Shown piece by piece: positions 22,444 to 33,643 of a DNA stretch of 64,000 nucleotides. The notes beneath the pieces are model-generated. The model was given only the letters and a program-made list of their open reading frames with translations, was not told the DNA's origin and did not search any database. The translations under genes and the position numbers were made by a program. The stretch is from NCBI GenBank assembly GCA_963921195.1, contig OY992536.1:290675530-290739529 (forward strand), written 5' to 3'. Position 1 is the stretch's first letter, and every line of letters begins with the position of its first letter. This DNA comes from Pegoplata infirma (lineage: Eukaryota > Arthropoda > Insecta > Diptera > Anthomyiidae).

Positions 22444-23458
22444 TAATGTACACTGAAAGATTTAAATAAACTACACTATGCAACAACATTTTGGGTAGTC
22501 TCCTTGAGCATCAATGGAAGTAATGCCAAAATGAAAGAAGATTACCAAATAAACTAAATCAGAAAAGGGGTTTGAAAAGTAAGTCGAATATATTTTTTAT
22601 GGCCCACTGAAGTTTTTAGCTTTGACGATTGTTCAGAAAACTATTAATTGTGCCAAATTTTTGCAATCATTAAATAAACCTCACAATTTCTTAAAGTGTA
22701 TGCATTTTAAATTTAACAAATTTTTGCAAATCAAAGTCATTGACAGAGGTAGTTAAGCTGCAAAGTGGGTGGTTAGAACATGGCAACATAAGTGGGTTTG
22801 AGTGGCTGGGCAAAAAAAAAAGTCAAGGGCCAAAATGAAGTTTTACCAAATGACCTTGAAAAAATTATCAAAAGAAGAAGAAGAAGTAAAAAAAAACTTG
22901 GAAATAATCATATACCAACAAAAAGCTAAAAGAATCCCCACCATTGTTATACGAATGTATGTACATTTTTGTTCTAATATTCAAAAGTCCATTCATTGTT
23001 ACATACAAAATACAATCATTCATTCACTTGCTCATTCATTCAGTCAGTCAGTCAGTCAGTCAGTCATTTGTCGTTGTATGTAAGTTCATTGTTCATTCAA
23101 CTACCAGTCATTCATAAGCTGTACGGGTGAGTATTTTCTGTGGATGGAAGATTTATATAGGTCATGGGCGTAGCGAAATTCTTTAAATTCACAGCTTAAT
23201 TGAAATTTAGAAAAAATTTTAAAAAATTCCACTTGAAATTTTAAAAATGACCAATTGAAATTCAAAAAAGCCCGATTGAAATATGACAATTAAAATGCAG
23301 AAAAGCCCAATTTCAGAAAATCTCAATTGGATTTCAAAAAAGACCAATTGAAATTAAAACAAATTGAAACAAGGAATGATGAAAGTTGGTCGACTGGGGA
23401 CGTTTCTTCATCTGTTGTAATTTTTTTTTTTTTTTTCAAATTTTGTATGATTTTTGTA
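22444..23458. other. Spacer with (CAGT)n and AATTGAAATT-AGAAAAG iterations
   Basis: A (CAGT)n microsatellite of about seven units lies at 23040-23067. From 23195 to 23375 a unit of about 24 bp like CCAATTGAAATTTCAAAAAAG is iterated; the same unit recurs at 32560-32640 and 34440-34640. A G-rich unique stretch lies at 22740-22800. No gene was recognised. Confidence 0.55.
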
Positions 23459-24585
23459 CACACTCAAAAAAAACCTTGTGAATTGACAAGAAAAGTTTGT
23501 TATTTTTTGATACCTCCTATTTGACGAGAATTGCTAGTAATTTTACAAGCTTTTTCGTGAATTTACTTAATTTTTTGCTACCTCCTCTTTTCACCAATAA
23601 AATTGTAAATTTTCTAATTTTTTGGAACAATGATATTCTTATAGCATTATTTTCAAGAAAATAATTTTTTGTTTTAAATTTATTTATGTTGGTCATTTTT
23701 GCAAGACTTAATCGACGCGTATTTCGTAGTTTGTCAAATTCCATTGTCAAGATTATTTAGCAAAAAATAGAAACGATTTACGATTTACAAAGTAGCAAAC
23801 GAGTCTAATGACAAATCGTTCGTGCACAAACTAAAATATTAATACATATTCGCCTCTATTCACAATGAGAATTAGAAAGACGAAGAAATTGTACCATACT
23901 AATAAGGCAACGATTGTCAATAACCAACAAAAATATTTAAAACAATTTTACATATGATAGTTCATTGGACTACAACAATATGTTATTTATGTTGTTATGA
24001 GTGTAATAATCCATATTAGGGTTATTCATCATTATGGCGTGCCAACCATTATGTTCAAATTCTGATTAATTTTTATTAAAAAATAAAAATTGTTTTATTC
24101 GACCTTTAAAATATTATATATTGAGGAATGGAATTTGACAAATTTCCGAAACACGTGTCAATTAAGTCTTGCAAAAATGACCAACATAAATAAATTTAAA
24201 ACAAAAAAATAATTTTCTTGAAAATTATGCTATGAGAATATCATGGTTATAAATAGTAAAGAAAATAATGACCTCGAGCCAGAATAAACATTCTCAAAAT
24301 ATAATATTTTAAAGGTCGAATAAAACAATTTTTATTTTTTAATAAAAATTAATCAGAATTTTGGAACAATTAAACTTACAAGATATTCTCGTGAATTTAC
24401 TAGATTTTGTTTGCAAAAGTTTCTAGAAATTTGTAAAATTACACAAAAAAATTTTAAAATTACCAAAAAAAAAAATTAAATTTCGTTCGAAAATTTTTTG
24501 TTAAAAAACAAGAAAAATTGTCAAATATTGGTAAAATGGAATTACGAGACTTTTTCTAATAATTTGACAATTTTTTTTTTGAGTG
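23459..24585. mobile_element. CACTC-type element, family Q copy 1 (interrupted)
   Basis: The left end is CACTCAAAAAAAACCTTGTG and the right end AATTTTTTTTTTGAGTG, with TA on the left and ATA on the right. Outer parts match the uninterrupted 446-bp copy at 39781-40226 (landmarks 'AATTCCTAGTAATTTTACA' and GGATTACGAGACTTTT). The middle is displaced by the family R insertion at 23631-24358. Confidence 0.7.
23631..24358. mobile_element. Family R insertion in Q copy 1
   Basis: The insert is flanked by the direct repeat TTTTGGAACAA (23620-23630 and 24359-24369), where Q copy 2 has a single TTTTTTGGCGCAATT. The interior includes CATTTTTGCAAGACTTAATC and its inverse, and 'TTTTAAAGGTCGAATAAAAC' with its inverse near 24100. 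A related sequence lies at 63127-63590. A direct repeat of up to 11 bp is longer than the TA of the other families. Confidence 0.65.
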
Positions 24586-24639
24586 ATAAAGTAATTTTAT
24601 CATTATTTAAAGTATTTTTTTATATCAAGTTCAAAAAGG

Positions 24640-25055
24640 GACAGGACGAATAAAATTGCAATTTCTAATCCCCTGGTTCCAAGTGCAGAACTTTAAATTC
24701 CTCTAATAAAGAAATCTTTTAATTGTTTAATAAAGTAAAAAATTTGTAAATGAATTGTGTTTTTCTGAGGTTGGTTTAATTTCCAAAGCGGAAACTCTTT
24801 TCCATCTGATCCTATTTAAGAACTTAACCAGCCTATGAACACAAGACATATTCGTGCAAGCTTTGGACGTCTTGCTTTTATATTTTTCCACTGTAATATG
24901 CTTTTCACAGACGGGTGGACAGACGGTCATCGCTAGATAACTTTTGAACCGTTTAAAAATCAATAATATATAGTTTATGCGGCCATAGACCAATATTTCT
25001 ATGTATTTCACACGGAATGGCAAAGTGCGTATACCCCCATGCTGTTGTAAGAGAG
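24640..25055 (-). mobile_element. DINE-1/mini-me-like repeat, subfamily E fragment
   Basis: Blocks AACTTAACCAGCCTATGAAC, AGACGGGTGGACAGACGG, 'CACACGGAATGGCAAAGTGC' and GTATACCCCCATGCTGT align in order with 8194-8490. The start and the final TATAA end are degraded. Confidence 0.6.
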
Positions 25056-25811
25056 TACACAAATTACACTATGTACCACGATTTTTGAGTCCAGTTAGAA
25101 AACATAACTTTTCAATTATTTTTACCGAAAAAACATCAAAAAACTTTACTTCCCTGCAAAAACTTCGTTTTTGTGATTTTTTGATTTTAGGGTTAAAAAA
25201 AACGTCATCGTTAACTTTTGCTCCGGAAAGCTTAGCGGAAAAATCCTCTTTCATAAAATATTTTTGTTAACACGCCCACCTCATGAGCTGTCTCTGGCAT
25301 CAATTTTTTTATGTTTGGCAGAAAGTCAAAAAATCCTCAAAAATAAGTAATTTTTCCAGAGGTTGTGTCGGTTCTACATCAAAGAAATTTGTTTCTCCAG
25401 AACCGCAAAACAAAGTCTCACGGGTGTGATTGCATTTTTCTTCATTTTGTTTGAGGTATTTAACAGAACAAATAGTGGCGACCCAGACTCACAATCAGAA
25501 CTTTTTTAAAATTGTTTACATACAGTCTTACCATAGAAAAATAAAATATATTTAAAATCAGCTTTTAATTTTATTTCCATACAAATTGTTTTTGTTTTTA
25601 AAATCGACTTTCAAAAAATGTATTGAAAATTTGAAATTTAAAATAAAACTTTTGTTAAAATAGACTTTTTGTTTTCTTGTGGTAAGGGCCATAGAGTTAT
25701 TGAGTGAAAAAATTATAGTAAACACTTGTGCGAAAAACATCATTCCATATCGTTACCTATTCCATTCCATTTTATTTTTGTCAGAAAAGGTGATTTTCTA
25801 AATTTTACACT
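25056..25811. other. Spacer, nothing recognised
   Basis: An 89-codon open stretch on the plus strand (25001-25270) overlaps a minus-strand one and shows no domain. No repeat partner was found. Confidence 0.5.
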
Positions 25812-25891
25812 CTTAGAATTAGAAATTTTCAAAAAGTTTTTTTTTTCAAAATGTTGTGTTTTTATAACCGTAGATCAAAAAAAGTACACTA

Positions 25892-26333
25892 CCCAGCAAA
25901 ACTTTGGTAATGGGTAGTGATTATATAACACATTACCAGGTAATGTATATACCTTATTTGTAGCATTATTTTAGGATGTCTTACCAAACATTTGTTCCAC
26001 AACGTATTATTTTGAAGTGAAAAATAATGCATTACTAATAATTTGCTATGTAATGCATGATTATTGGAAAAAATGTATTTCATATTTGTTATTTCTAAAC
26101 ATTAAATCATGGATGACTTATATTGCGTTACATTATGTATTATTTGAAAGTTTGAAATAATGCATTATTTGTAATTGGATGCATAATGCATTACAATAAC
26201 ATAAAAAATAATTATTTTATAAAAAATGCATAAGTTTAAACTAGAGATGGGCTCATGACAGGAAATTTCTAACGAAACACACTCACGAGCATATTTTATC
26301 TACTTACACTCAATTACAATCACGTGAGTAAAT
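25892..26333. mobile_element. CCCAGCAAAACTT element, family D copy 2 (left part only)
   Basis: It starts CCCAGCAAAACTTTGG directly after TA and follows D copy 1 closely up to CACGTGAGTAAAT, where D copy 3 begins. The right third of the element is missing, so copies 2 and 3 form a partial dimer. Confidence 0.75.
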
Positions 26334-28385
26334 CCCAGCAAAACTTTGGTAATGGGTAGTGATTATATAACACATTACCAGGTAATGTATATGGGTCAGT
26401 CTTAGTGAAATCAATCAAAAATAGCTAAAAATTTTAGTGACCCCCTCCGATTTTGATGAAATTTGGTTTAGTTGTAACACTAAGTGATAAACTAATGCTC
26501 ACTTATTTTCAGCCCTCTAAGTAAACAATGGGCGAAAACACGGAGGGTCAAAATTTCCCCCAAAATCTCCCAGTCGCGACACTTTGCACCGTAAAAACTT
26601 AATATCGTTGGTTCTATTATAGCTAGAAAGCCCATTTTTGGTTTGTTTTGAAGCTCATAATATGCTCTACAAGACCTACCATAACCAAAAAATTTTCGAA
26701 AAAAATAAGGATTACCTCCCTTATTTTAAGGTCGAGATATACGGAGGAGAAAATGGGGAGGATGGTATCCCCCGATTTTTTTTTTACTTGCCAATCTTAT
26801 AGAGAAAGTCCTAAAGAATATACTCTAAAATTTTTAAGTTGGGACAACAATGGGATCGCTCAAAATCAAAATTTTTCACAATTTTCCCCAAAATCTCCAA
26901 ATCGCAACACTCTTTAACCTCAAAAATTTAATATCATAAGTGCTTTTGTAGCTACAGAGCCAATTTTTTTTTGTTTTAAAGCTTATAATACGTTCTACAA
27001 GACATACCAAAACCAAAAAATTTTCCAAAAAAAGGAATTGGTGCCCCCCTTATTTAAAGGTCGTGGCAAAGGGTGGAGGAAATGGGGGGAAAGTATCCCC
27101 CGATTTTTTTTTTACTTGGGATTTTCAAAGTGCAAGTCCTAATGAACATAGTCTACAATTTTTATGTTGGGACAACAATGGGATCGACCAAAATCTAAAT
27201 TTTTCAAAATTTTCCCCCAAAATCATCAAATCGCGACATTCTTGCGCCTCCCATTGGAGTCCCAAGATAAAAATTTCAGGATATGCTCTCTAGAACTTAC
27301 TCTTTAAAAAAAAAAAACAAGGTAAAAAAAAAATCGGGGGATACCATCCTCCCCATTTTCTCCTCCCTTTATCACGACCTTAAAATAAGCGAGGTAACCC
27401 TTATTTTTTTTCGAAAATTTTTTGGTTATGGTAGGTCTTGTAGAGCATATTATGAGCTTCAAAACAAACCAAAAATGGGCTTTCTAGCTATAATAGAACC
27501 AACGATATTAAGTTTTTACTGTGTAAAGTGTCGCGACTGGGAGATTTTGAGGGAAATTTTGACCCTCCGTATTTTCGGCCCCTGTTGACTTAAAAGGCTG
27601 AAAATTTGCATTTGTTAGTTTTTTACGTAATGTAAGAACTTAACCAAATTTCATCAATATCGGAGGGGGTCAAGAATATTCATGATTGATTTCACTAATA
27701 ATGACCCATATACCTTATTTGTAGCTTTATTTTAGGATGTCTTACCAAACATTTGTTCCACAACGTATTATTTTAAAGTGAAAAATAATGCATTACTAAT
27801 AATTTGCTACGTAATGCATGATTATTGGAAAAAATTTATTTCATATTTATTATTTCTAAACATTATATCATGGATGATTTATATTTGGTTACATTATGTA
27901 TTATTTGAAAGTTTGAAATAATGCATTATTTATAATTAAATGCATAATGCATTACAATAACATAAAAAATAATTATTTTATAAAAAATGCATAAGTTTAA
28001 ACTAGAGATGGGCTCACGACAAGAAATTTCTAACGACTCACACTCACTAGCATATTATATCTACTTACACTCACTTACAATCACGTGAGTAAATTTAATA
28101 CAAAATTACGTTTTCACTACTCGTAACACCTTATATATTACGTTCTGGTATGCTATATTATATACCTTACTCGTAACCTATAAAATATCATATATTTTAC
28201 ACCTTACTGGTATTCTTTGTTATAAATTTATGACTTATTTTATACCTTACTGGTATTCTATGTGATAATGTGGATGCATTACTTTGAGTCTCATCGCCTG
28301 TTAAAATCATCAATGCTGCAATGTATAAAATAAGAGATCATATACCTTATTTTATACCTTATTTGGTAATCTAAGTTTTGCTGGG
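26334..28385. mobile_element. CCCAGCAAAACTT element, family D copy 3 (with insertion)
   Basis: It starts CCCAGCAAAACTTTGG and ends TTTTGCTGGG, followed by TA (28386-28387). After removing foldback L (26392-27708) it is collinear with D copy 1 over its full length. The outer TA pair of the 2+3 dimer matches the uninterrupted AGTACACTAAGGTGG in the opposite arm of foldback V (near 29821). Confidence 0.8.
26392..27708. mobile_element. TGGGTCAGTC foldback (L) in family D copy 3
   Basis: The left end is TGGGTCAGTCTTAGTGAAAT and the right end ATTTCACTAATAATGACCCA, with TA at 26390-26391 and 27709-27710. D copy 1 shows the empty site GTAATGTATATACC. The arms mirror GATTTTGATGAAATTTGG, GGTTCTATTATAGCTAG and ATTATGAGCTTC landmarks. 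An internal unit with GTATCCCCCGATTTTTT is directly duplicated (26766 and 27095) and mirrored at 27330. Confidence 0.85.
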
Positions 28386-28823
28386 TAAGGTGGACCTTTA
28401 ATGTATGGGAAAATTGAAAACTCACCTGTTTCAAAATCGGAGGTCAATTCTGTGTGAAGTTAAGGTAAAAATAAATGTTGACAAAAATATGAGCTCGGTC
28501 GGTTTAAAATTGCCGTGCCACACGCACATTGAAGTTTGTGAAAACAAAATTGGGACAAAAAAAATATGTGTCCTGCTTTTCATAATTTTGATGAGCTGAA
28601 CACAAATATCCAACAATTTTTTAAATCGGTCGAATGGTTGTCGAGATATCGATATTTGAAATTTTGAGATTTGTTTTTTAAAAATTCTTGATCGTAGGAA
28701 AAAACTGTAATTTCTTGCCCATTTTAACGATATCTCGAAAACCGTCCGACCGATTTGAAAATTTTTTGATATTCGTGTTCGGCGCTCAAAATTGATAAAT
28801 ATAATGAAAAGCACGACACATAT

Positions 28824-29634
28824 TTATACCCTACACCACTCTGTGGTACAGGGTATATTGAGTTTGTGCTGATGTTTGTAACTACCCGAAATATTGGTCC
28901 TAGATCTACCTTCAAGTATACCGATCGACTCAGAATTACTTTTTGAGTCGATTTAGCGATGTCCGTCCGTCCGTCCGTTTAAGCACGATACAGGTCGCAA
29001 TTTTCAATCAATTGACTTGAAATTTGAAACTTAAGAATCTTTTGGCCCAAGGACGAAGCCTATTGAAACTGGAGAACATTGGTCCATGTTAAGACCTAGC
29101 CCCCATACAAACGCCTCCTTTGGATTCGGCTTAAATGACTCTAATAACCGTATTATAATAGATATCGCTTTGAAATTCAGCAGGTAATCAAATTTTGTAT
29201 GCACAAATCACCATTCCAAATTTCAAAGGAATCGGGTCAGTCCTTCTGGTAGTCCCCATACAAACTACCTTCCCGATATTCACGTAATTCCCTCAAAATT
29301 CATAAAAATGGAAATATTTGATATAAATTTTATTTTTAAGTGTTAAACGTGTACTTTAGTAACCTAAGCAAATCGGAATATAATTGGACCTTTTTTGGAC
29401 TTAGTCCCCCATATAAAAATTTCGACCGATATTCAGTTACATTTGTCTATTGACAAAAAAAATAAACCAATTCCACTAAAATTTGATATGTGTGTGTTTT
29501 CTACACTAAATAAAGATCTAAAAAAAGACAGATACAATCGGTCCATGTTTGGACTTAGGACCCATCTTCCGGAAAACACTGGTGTAGGGTAGCATATGGT
29601 CGGTCTTGGCCGACTATAACTTTCTTACTTGTTT
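28824..29634 (+). mobile_element. DINE-1/mini-me-like repeat, subfamily A copy 2
   Basis: It begins TATACCCTACACCACTCTGT, has GTCCGTCCGTCCGT near 28962, and ends GGTGTAGGGTAGCATATGG, then ACTATAACTTTCTTACTTG. It follows copy 1 block by block (ACTACCCGAAATATTGGTCC, 'TTTTGGCCCAAGGACGAAGC'). It lies near the centre of foldback V. Confidence 0.75.
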
Positions 29635-29907
29635 TTTTTTTTTAAATTTGCCCCAATTTTGTTCTCACAAACCAATTTCAACGTGCGTGCGGCACGGCAA
29701 TTTCTAACCGATCGAGCTCATATTTTTGTCAAAATTTTTTTTATCCCAACCTCACACAAAACTGGGTTCCGATTTTGAAACAGATGATTTTTCAATTTTC
29801 CCATACCTTGGAGGACCACCTTAGTGTACTTTGGCACTTTTTTTGATCCACGGTTATAAAAACACAACATTTTGAAAAAACTTTTTGGAAAATTTCTGAT
29901 TCTAAGA

Positions 29908-30110
29908 TCGAGCTCATGTTTTTGTCAAAATTTTTTTTATCCCAACCTCACACAAAACTGGGCTCCGATTTTGAAAAATCTAAAATGAAAAATTAAGGGC
30001 CATCATAAAGTACACTCTTTTACCCTCTAAGCATTGAAACTTTCTAATCAATACTTTTGTGTTTTTCGCTGAATGATCCTACATTCAACATTTCAAGTTT
30101 TATATGGACC
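29908..30110. repeat. Extra copy of part of the V arm
   Basis: 29908-30020 repeats the arm segment AGATCGAGCTCAT, 'TTATCCCAACCTCACACAAA', CTCCGATTTTGAAAAAT and AAAGTACACT in the same orientation as 29718-29830. The remainder to 30110 is unclassified. Confidence 0.6.
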
Positions 30111-30111
30111 C

Positions 30112-30383
30112 GCGTAAAAATGTTTAGATATATTCTTATATATCACATCTTATCCGAGATTTGAAAGATCAGTACTGATCCGAGTAAGATCAATACCGAT
30201 CCGAGATTTGAAAGATCAGTACTGATCCGAAAAATGGATCGCTAAGATGTCATCCGAAAAATGGGATTATATAATTAGATAGACCCATTTTTCGGATCAA
30301 ATTGTATCCGGCCGATTAAAACTGATCTAATCTTAGCGATCCATTTTTCGGATCAGTACTGATCCTTCATATTTTTACTTGGG
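30112..30383. repeat. GATCAGTACTGATC palindrome cluster
   Basis: The 14-bp perfect palindrome GATCAGTACTGATC occurs at 30167, 30214 and 30351. GGATCGCTAAGAT (30236) is mirrored by ATCTTAGCGATCC (30330). CCGAAAAATGG words are mirrored by CCATTTTTCGG. The borders CCGCGTAAAAATG and 'CATATTTTTACTTGGGG' are weakly inverted, consistent with a small MITE. Confidence 0.7.
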
Positions 30384-32129
30384 GAACCATGTTTTTAGGA
30401 GATAGAAAAATTATCAAAGTACCCAATTTTTACCCTATTAAAATCCGAATTTCCATAATGTATTTTTTCAGAACATTGTTTTTTTCAGAAAATTTTTAGG
30501 TTTCTATGCCCACTATATGTGTGGACCCTAATGGGTCCTAACTTTGGATCCAAAAAAGTTAGCATTTCTGGAAATTTTAAAATGCTCATATCTCGGAAAA
30601 TATTGCCGACACAAGAAAAAGTTCAAAAGCATTTTTGTAGCTCGCAACACTTAGAACTAGACCGCAAACTAATCAAAAGCTCTCCGAGTAATATTTTTGT
30701 AGTTATCGAGTTTTTTAATTCTCTAAGCCCCAGTGGTCCCCTAAACTCATATATCTCAAAATTTAAGCAAGCAGTTAACTAATATTTGGCAAAAAATTTT
30801 TGCTAACATTACCAAACAAATTGTGGGTTCAAAATCAGCAAATTTTCTTGTAGGTTTACAAGCTTTTTTTGCTAACATTGCAGTTTTTATTTTTTTGAGT
30901 CAAAATTAAAAAAAATATATTTTTTGAAAATTAAAAATTAAAAAAAAAAAAAATTCCAAAAGATTTTTTTTTTTAAAGAATTTTTAATAAAATTTTTAGA
31001 AAATTTAAAAATTTTTAGAAAATTAAAAAAAAAAATTTCGAGACATATTCTGTTGGCTTTTTTAACCCACGATTTCAACTACGCCCCTGTACAAGTAGTG
31101 CTCTTGCATACATATACCTTCAACTTGGCAACATTTTAGCCACACAAAAAAAAAATATTACAATCAAAATCTGAAAAATTGTTTTCAAGTACACACACAA
31201 TTTTTTAGATTTTTTTTGCTTCTGCTACTAAACATGAATTTGCATTTTAAATTGCACAAAATATTGGTTATGAAATATGTTTATAAATTGTTGTTTTATT
31301 CCAAAAAAAAAAAAATAAATTATATAAAAAAATTTGGAACGAACGAAATGAAAAGTGTTTTACACTTTCATATTTCAATTTTAAAGTTAGTAATGCACAA
31401 CATGATATAATTTTATAGTTCAACTTTGTTGATGATGCCACAACACCAGCAACACAAGTTCACAACGTCCATGTTGCCCACCCATGCAACAAAATTAGAG
31501 TGTTTTTTAAGTAGTTGTGATAGTAAAAGTTGACATTTTTGATGAGAAAAAATATTAATTTCACACCAATTGACCATTTTTTTTTTTTTTTTTTGTTATT
31601 TCTACCTTTTTAAACATAATTGAATTCAATTGAATTTATCTTTTTTTTTTAGTTGAGAGCAGACAAAAGTTGTTAATAAAAATTTAAAAAGTTCAAGTTT
31701 TTGTAAGTAATTGTTTCTAACGCTCTTGACCTTTTTAAACTAACAAATAATTTTCAGAAAATGGAAAAATTAATTTAAAAATAGTTATTTATTGATTTAC
31801 AAACTTAAATGGAAATTCTATAGAAAAACTTTGTGAAATTACTAAATGATTTCAATTTGAAAGTAGATGATTGTTCTTTTGTTTTTCCAAATAAGTAATT
31901 CAACGGAAAATAAATACAGACAAAGGATGCATTTGCTTTATTGGACGTTTACAAAAGAAAATTTAAAATTGTAATTTAATTGAGGATTTTCAAATTAATG
32001 ATGGTGCCAAGGAAGAGAGGTTTAAATTTGAATATGACAATATAAGTCATTAGAAAAGCATGCTACAAGAAACTTAGAAAAGCTCAGTTACGTATCCGAA
32101 GTGTCGACTGCAATTCACAAGCCCTATTT
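30384..32129. other. A+T-rich spacer
   Basis: An 87-codon open stretch at 30519-30782 has no domain that I recognise. 'TTTTTGCTAACATT' is duplicated near 30796 and 30868. Short A runs and a T16-18 run lie at 31300 and 31580. Nothing else is supported. Confidence 0.45.
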
Positions 32130-32660
32130 ATAGTCAGAAAACTCAAAAGCTCCAATCAAATGAAATTAAAAAAAGCTCAACTGATATTCAAAAAAATCTA
32201 ATTTAAATTAAATTAAAATTAAATAAAAATGTAAATAATGTAAGAAATTAAAAAAAGCTCAACCCACTATTAAAAACTAATGATTTCTCTTTAAAAAATG
32301 CCAACAATTAAAAAAAAATGAAACAAAAATCATTAAAATTAAAGAAGAATCACTTATTTTTACTTACAGAACAAAAATAAATGATTTTAAAAATTGAATG
32401 CTAATGAAAGTCTTTATTTTTTATGTTGTTATTTTTGAAACAAAGAACAGAAATAGTCAATTAAAAAACTAAACATTAAACAAATGGTTTTTCTTTTAAA
32501 AACCACAAAACATAAAACTTTTTAAATAAACTACAAACAGTTAATGACATAGAAATTCAGAAATTGAAATTCAAAAACCTAATTGAATTTCAGAAACCCC
32601 AATTGAAATTAATAACAGCACAATTGAATTTCAGAATAGCTAAGGCCTCTCTTCTGTCTT
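32130..32660. repeat. AATTGAAATTCAGAAA iterations and family G fragment
   Basis: 32265-32555 matches the right half of the family G element at 62740-63015 (blocks 'ACAGAACAAAAATAAATGA', AAACATTAAACAAATGG, 'AACTACAAACAGTTAATGAC'). On both sides AATTGAA(A)TT(T)CAGAAA units are iterated. Confidence 0.6.
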
Positions 32661-32972
32661 TCACAACTTTTCAACTCACATAAAATTTTCCAAATCACAT
32701 GAAATCAAGTTCGGTGTTTTGTTGTTAACGATTTAAATTACTTTTTAACATGATAATGTTTTTAGGCTGGTGTCTAATTTTAAAAAAGTTGCAGGACGCC
32801 ACCTCAGATTGACTATATAAGCTAACAACTAACGAAAAAGAATACAAGAATTACTATTTTCATTTTCTTAAAACCAAAAATTTTAATAACTTGGATAATA
32901 ATTCTCCTCGTGGTGAAAAAACCCGTTTTTCACCAGCTGGTGAATAAAAGGTAACATAATTATTTCTTAACA

Positions 32973-33563
32973 ATTTTTTTTTTTTTCATCAATTCTTTTT
33001 TTTCATAAATTTTTTTTTTTCATAAAATTTTTTTTTTATAAATTTTATTGTCTATCAATTTTTTTTTCCATCAAAATTTTTTTTCATAATTTTTTTCATC
33101 AAACTTTTTTTTCATAAAATTTTTTTGTTTCATACATTTTTTTTTTTCATCAAACTTTTTTTCATAATTTTATTTTTTTATGAAATTTTTTTTTTCATTA
33201 ATTTTTTTTTTCATCAAATTTTTTTGTATGAATTTTTGTTTTCATCATTTTTTTTTTTTTTGTTTTTTCATCAAATTTTATTTTTTATCAATTTTTTTTT
33301 CATTAATTTTTTTTCATCAAATTTTTTTTTCATCAAATTTTTTTTTTTTTAATAAATTTTTTTATCATATTTTTTTTTATCAATTTTTTTTTTTTTCATC
33401 AAATTTTTTTATAAAATTTTTTATTATCAATTTTTTTCTCACCAAAAATTTTTTCCATCAATTTTTTTTTACATCAAAAAATTTTTCTTTTCATCAAAAA
33501 AATTCATCAAAAACTTTTTTTTTATCAAAATTTTTTTTAACAAAAATTTTGGGTTCATAAAAT
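32973..33563 (+). repeat. T-rich simple sequence with CATCAA/CATAAA punctuation
   Basis: Runs of six to fourteen T are separated by short CATCAA, CATAAA or TATCAA interruptions over about 590 bp, nearly pure T on this strand. The 126- and 75-codon Phe-rich open stretches are a by-product of TTT codons. Confidence 0.85.
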
Positions 33564-33643
33564 TTTTTATCATAATTTTGATTTTCGTGAAAAAAAAAAA
33601 ATATTTTTTTTTACCAACACTACTACAGTCTTCTTTTTTTGGT

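Larger units (their letters stand above)
25812..29907. repeat. Outer foldback V with four nested elements
   Basis: The left arm (CTTAGAATTAGAAATTTTC, 'GTTGTGTTTTTATAACCG', AAAAAGTACACTA) and its continuation after 28385 (AGGTGGACC, ATGTATGGGAAAATTGAAAA, GAGCTCGGTCGG, GCCGTGCCACACGCAC) are mirrored at 29640-29907 (GTGCGTGCGGCACGGC, CGATCGAGCTC, 'TTTTCAATTTTCCCATAC', GGTCCACC-like GGACCACC, TTAGTGTACTTT, CGGTTATAAAAACACAAC, GATTCTAAG). Nested inside are family D units (25892-28385), foldback L (26392-27708) and a DINE-like copy (28824-29634) near the centre. 28600-28800 also carries a family N-like 'CGAGATATC...CTCGAAAACCG' pair. Confidence 0.7.

Noticed and set aside
28431..28814. 127-codon minus-strand open stretch
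   Set aside because: It lies in the arm of foldback V with no recognisable domain. The mirrored arm has the same bases with interruptions in frame, so it is chance.
33180..33560. 126-codon Phe-rich frame resembling a membrane protein
   Set aside because: It is a product of poly-T simple sequence.
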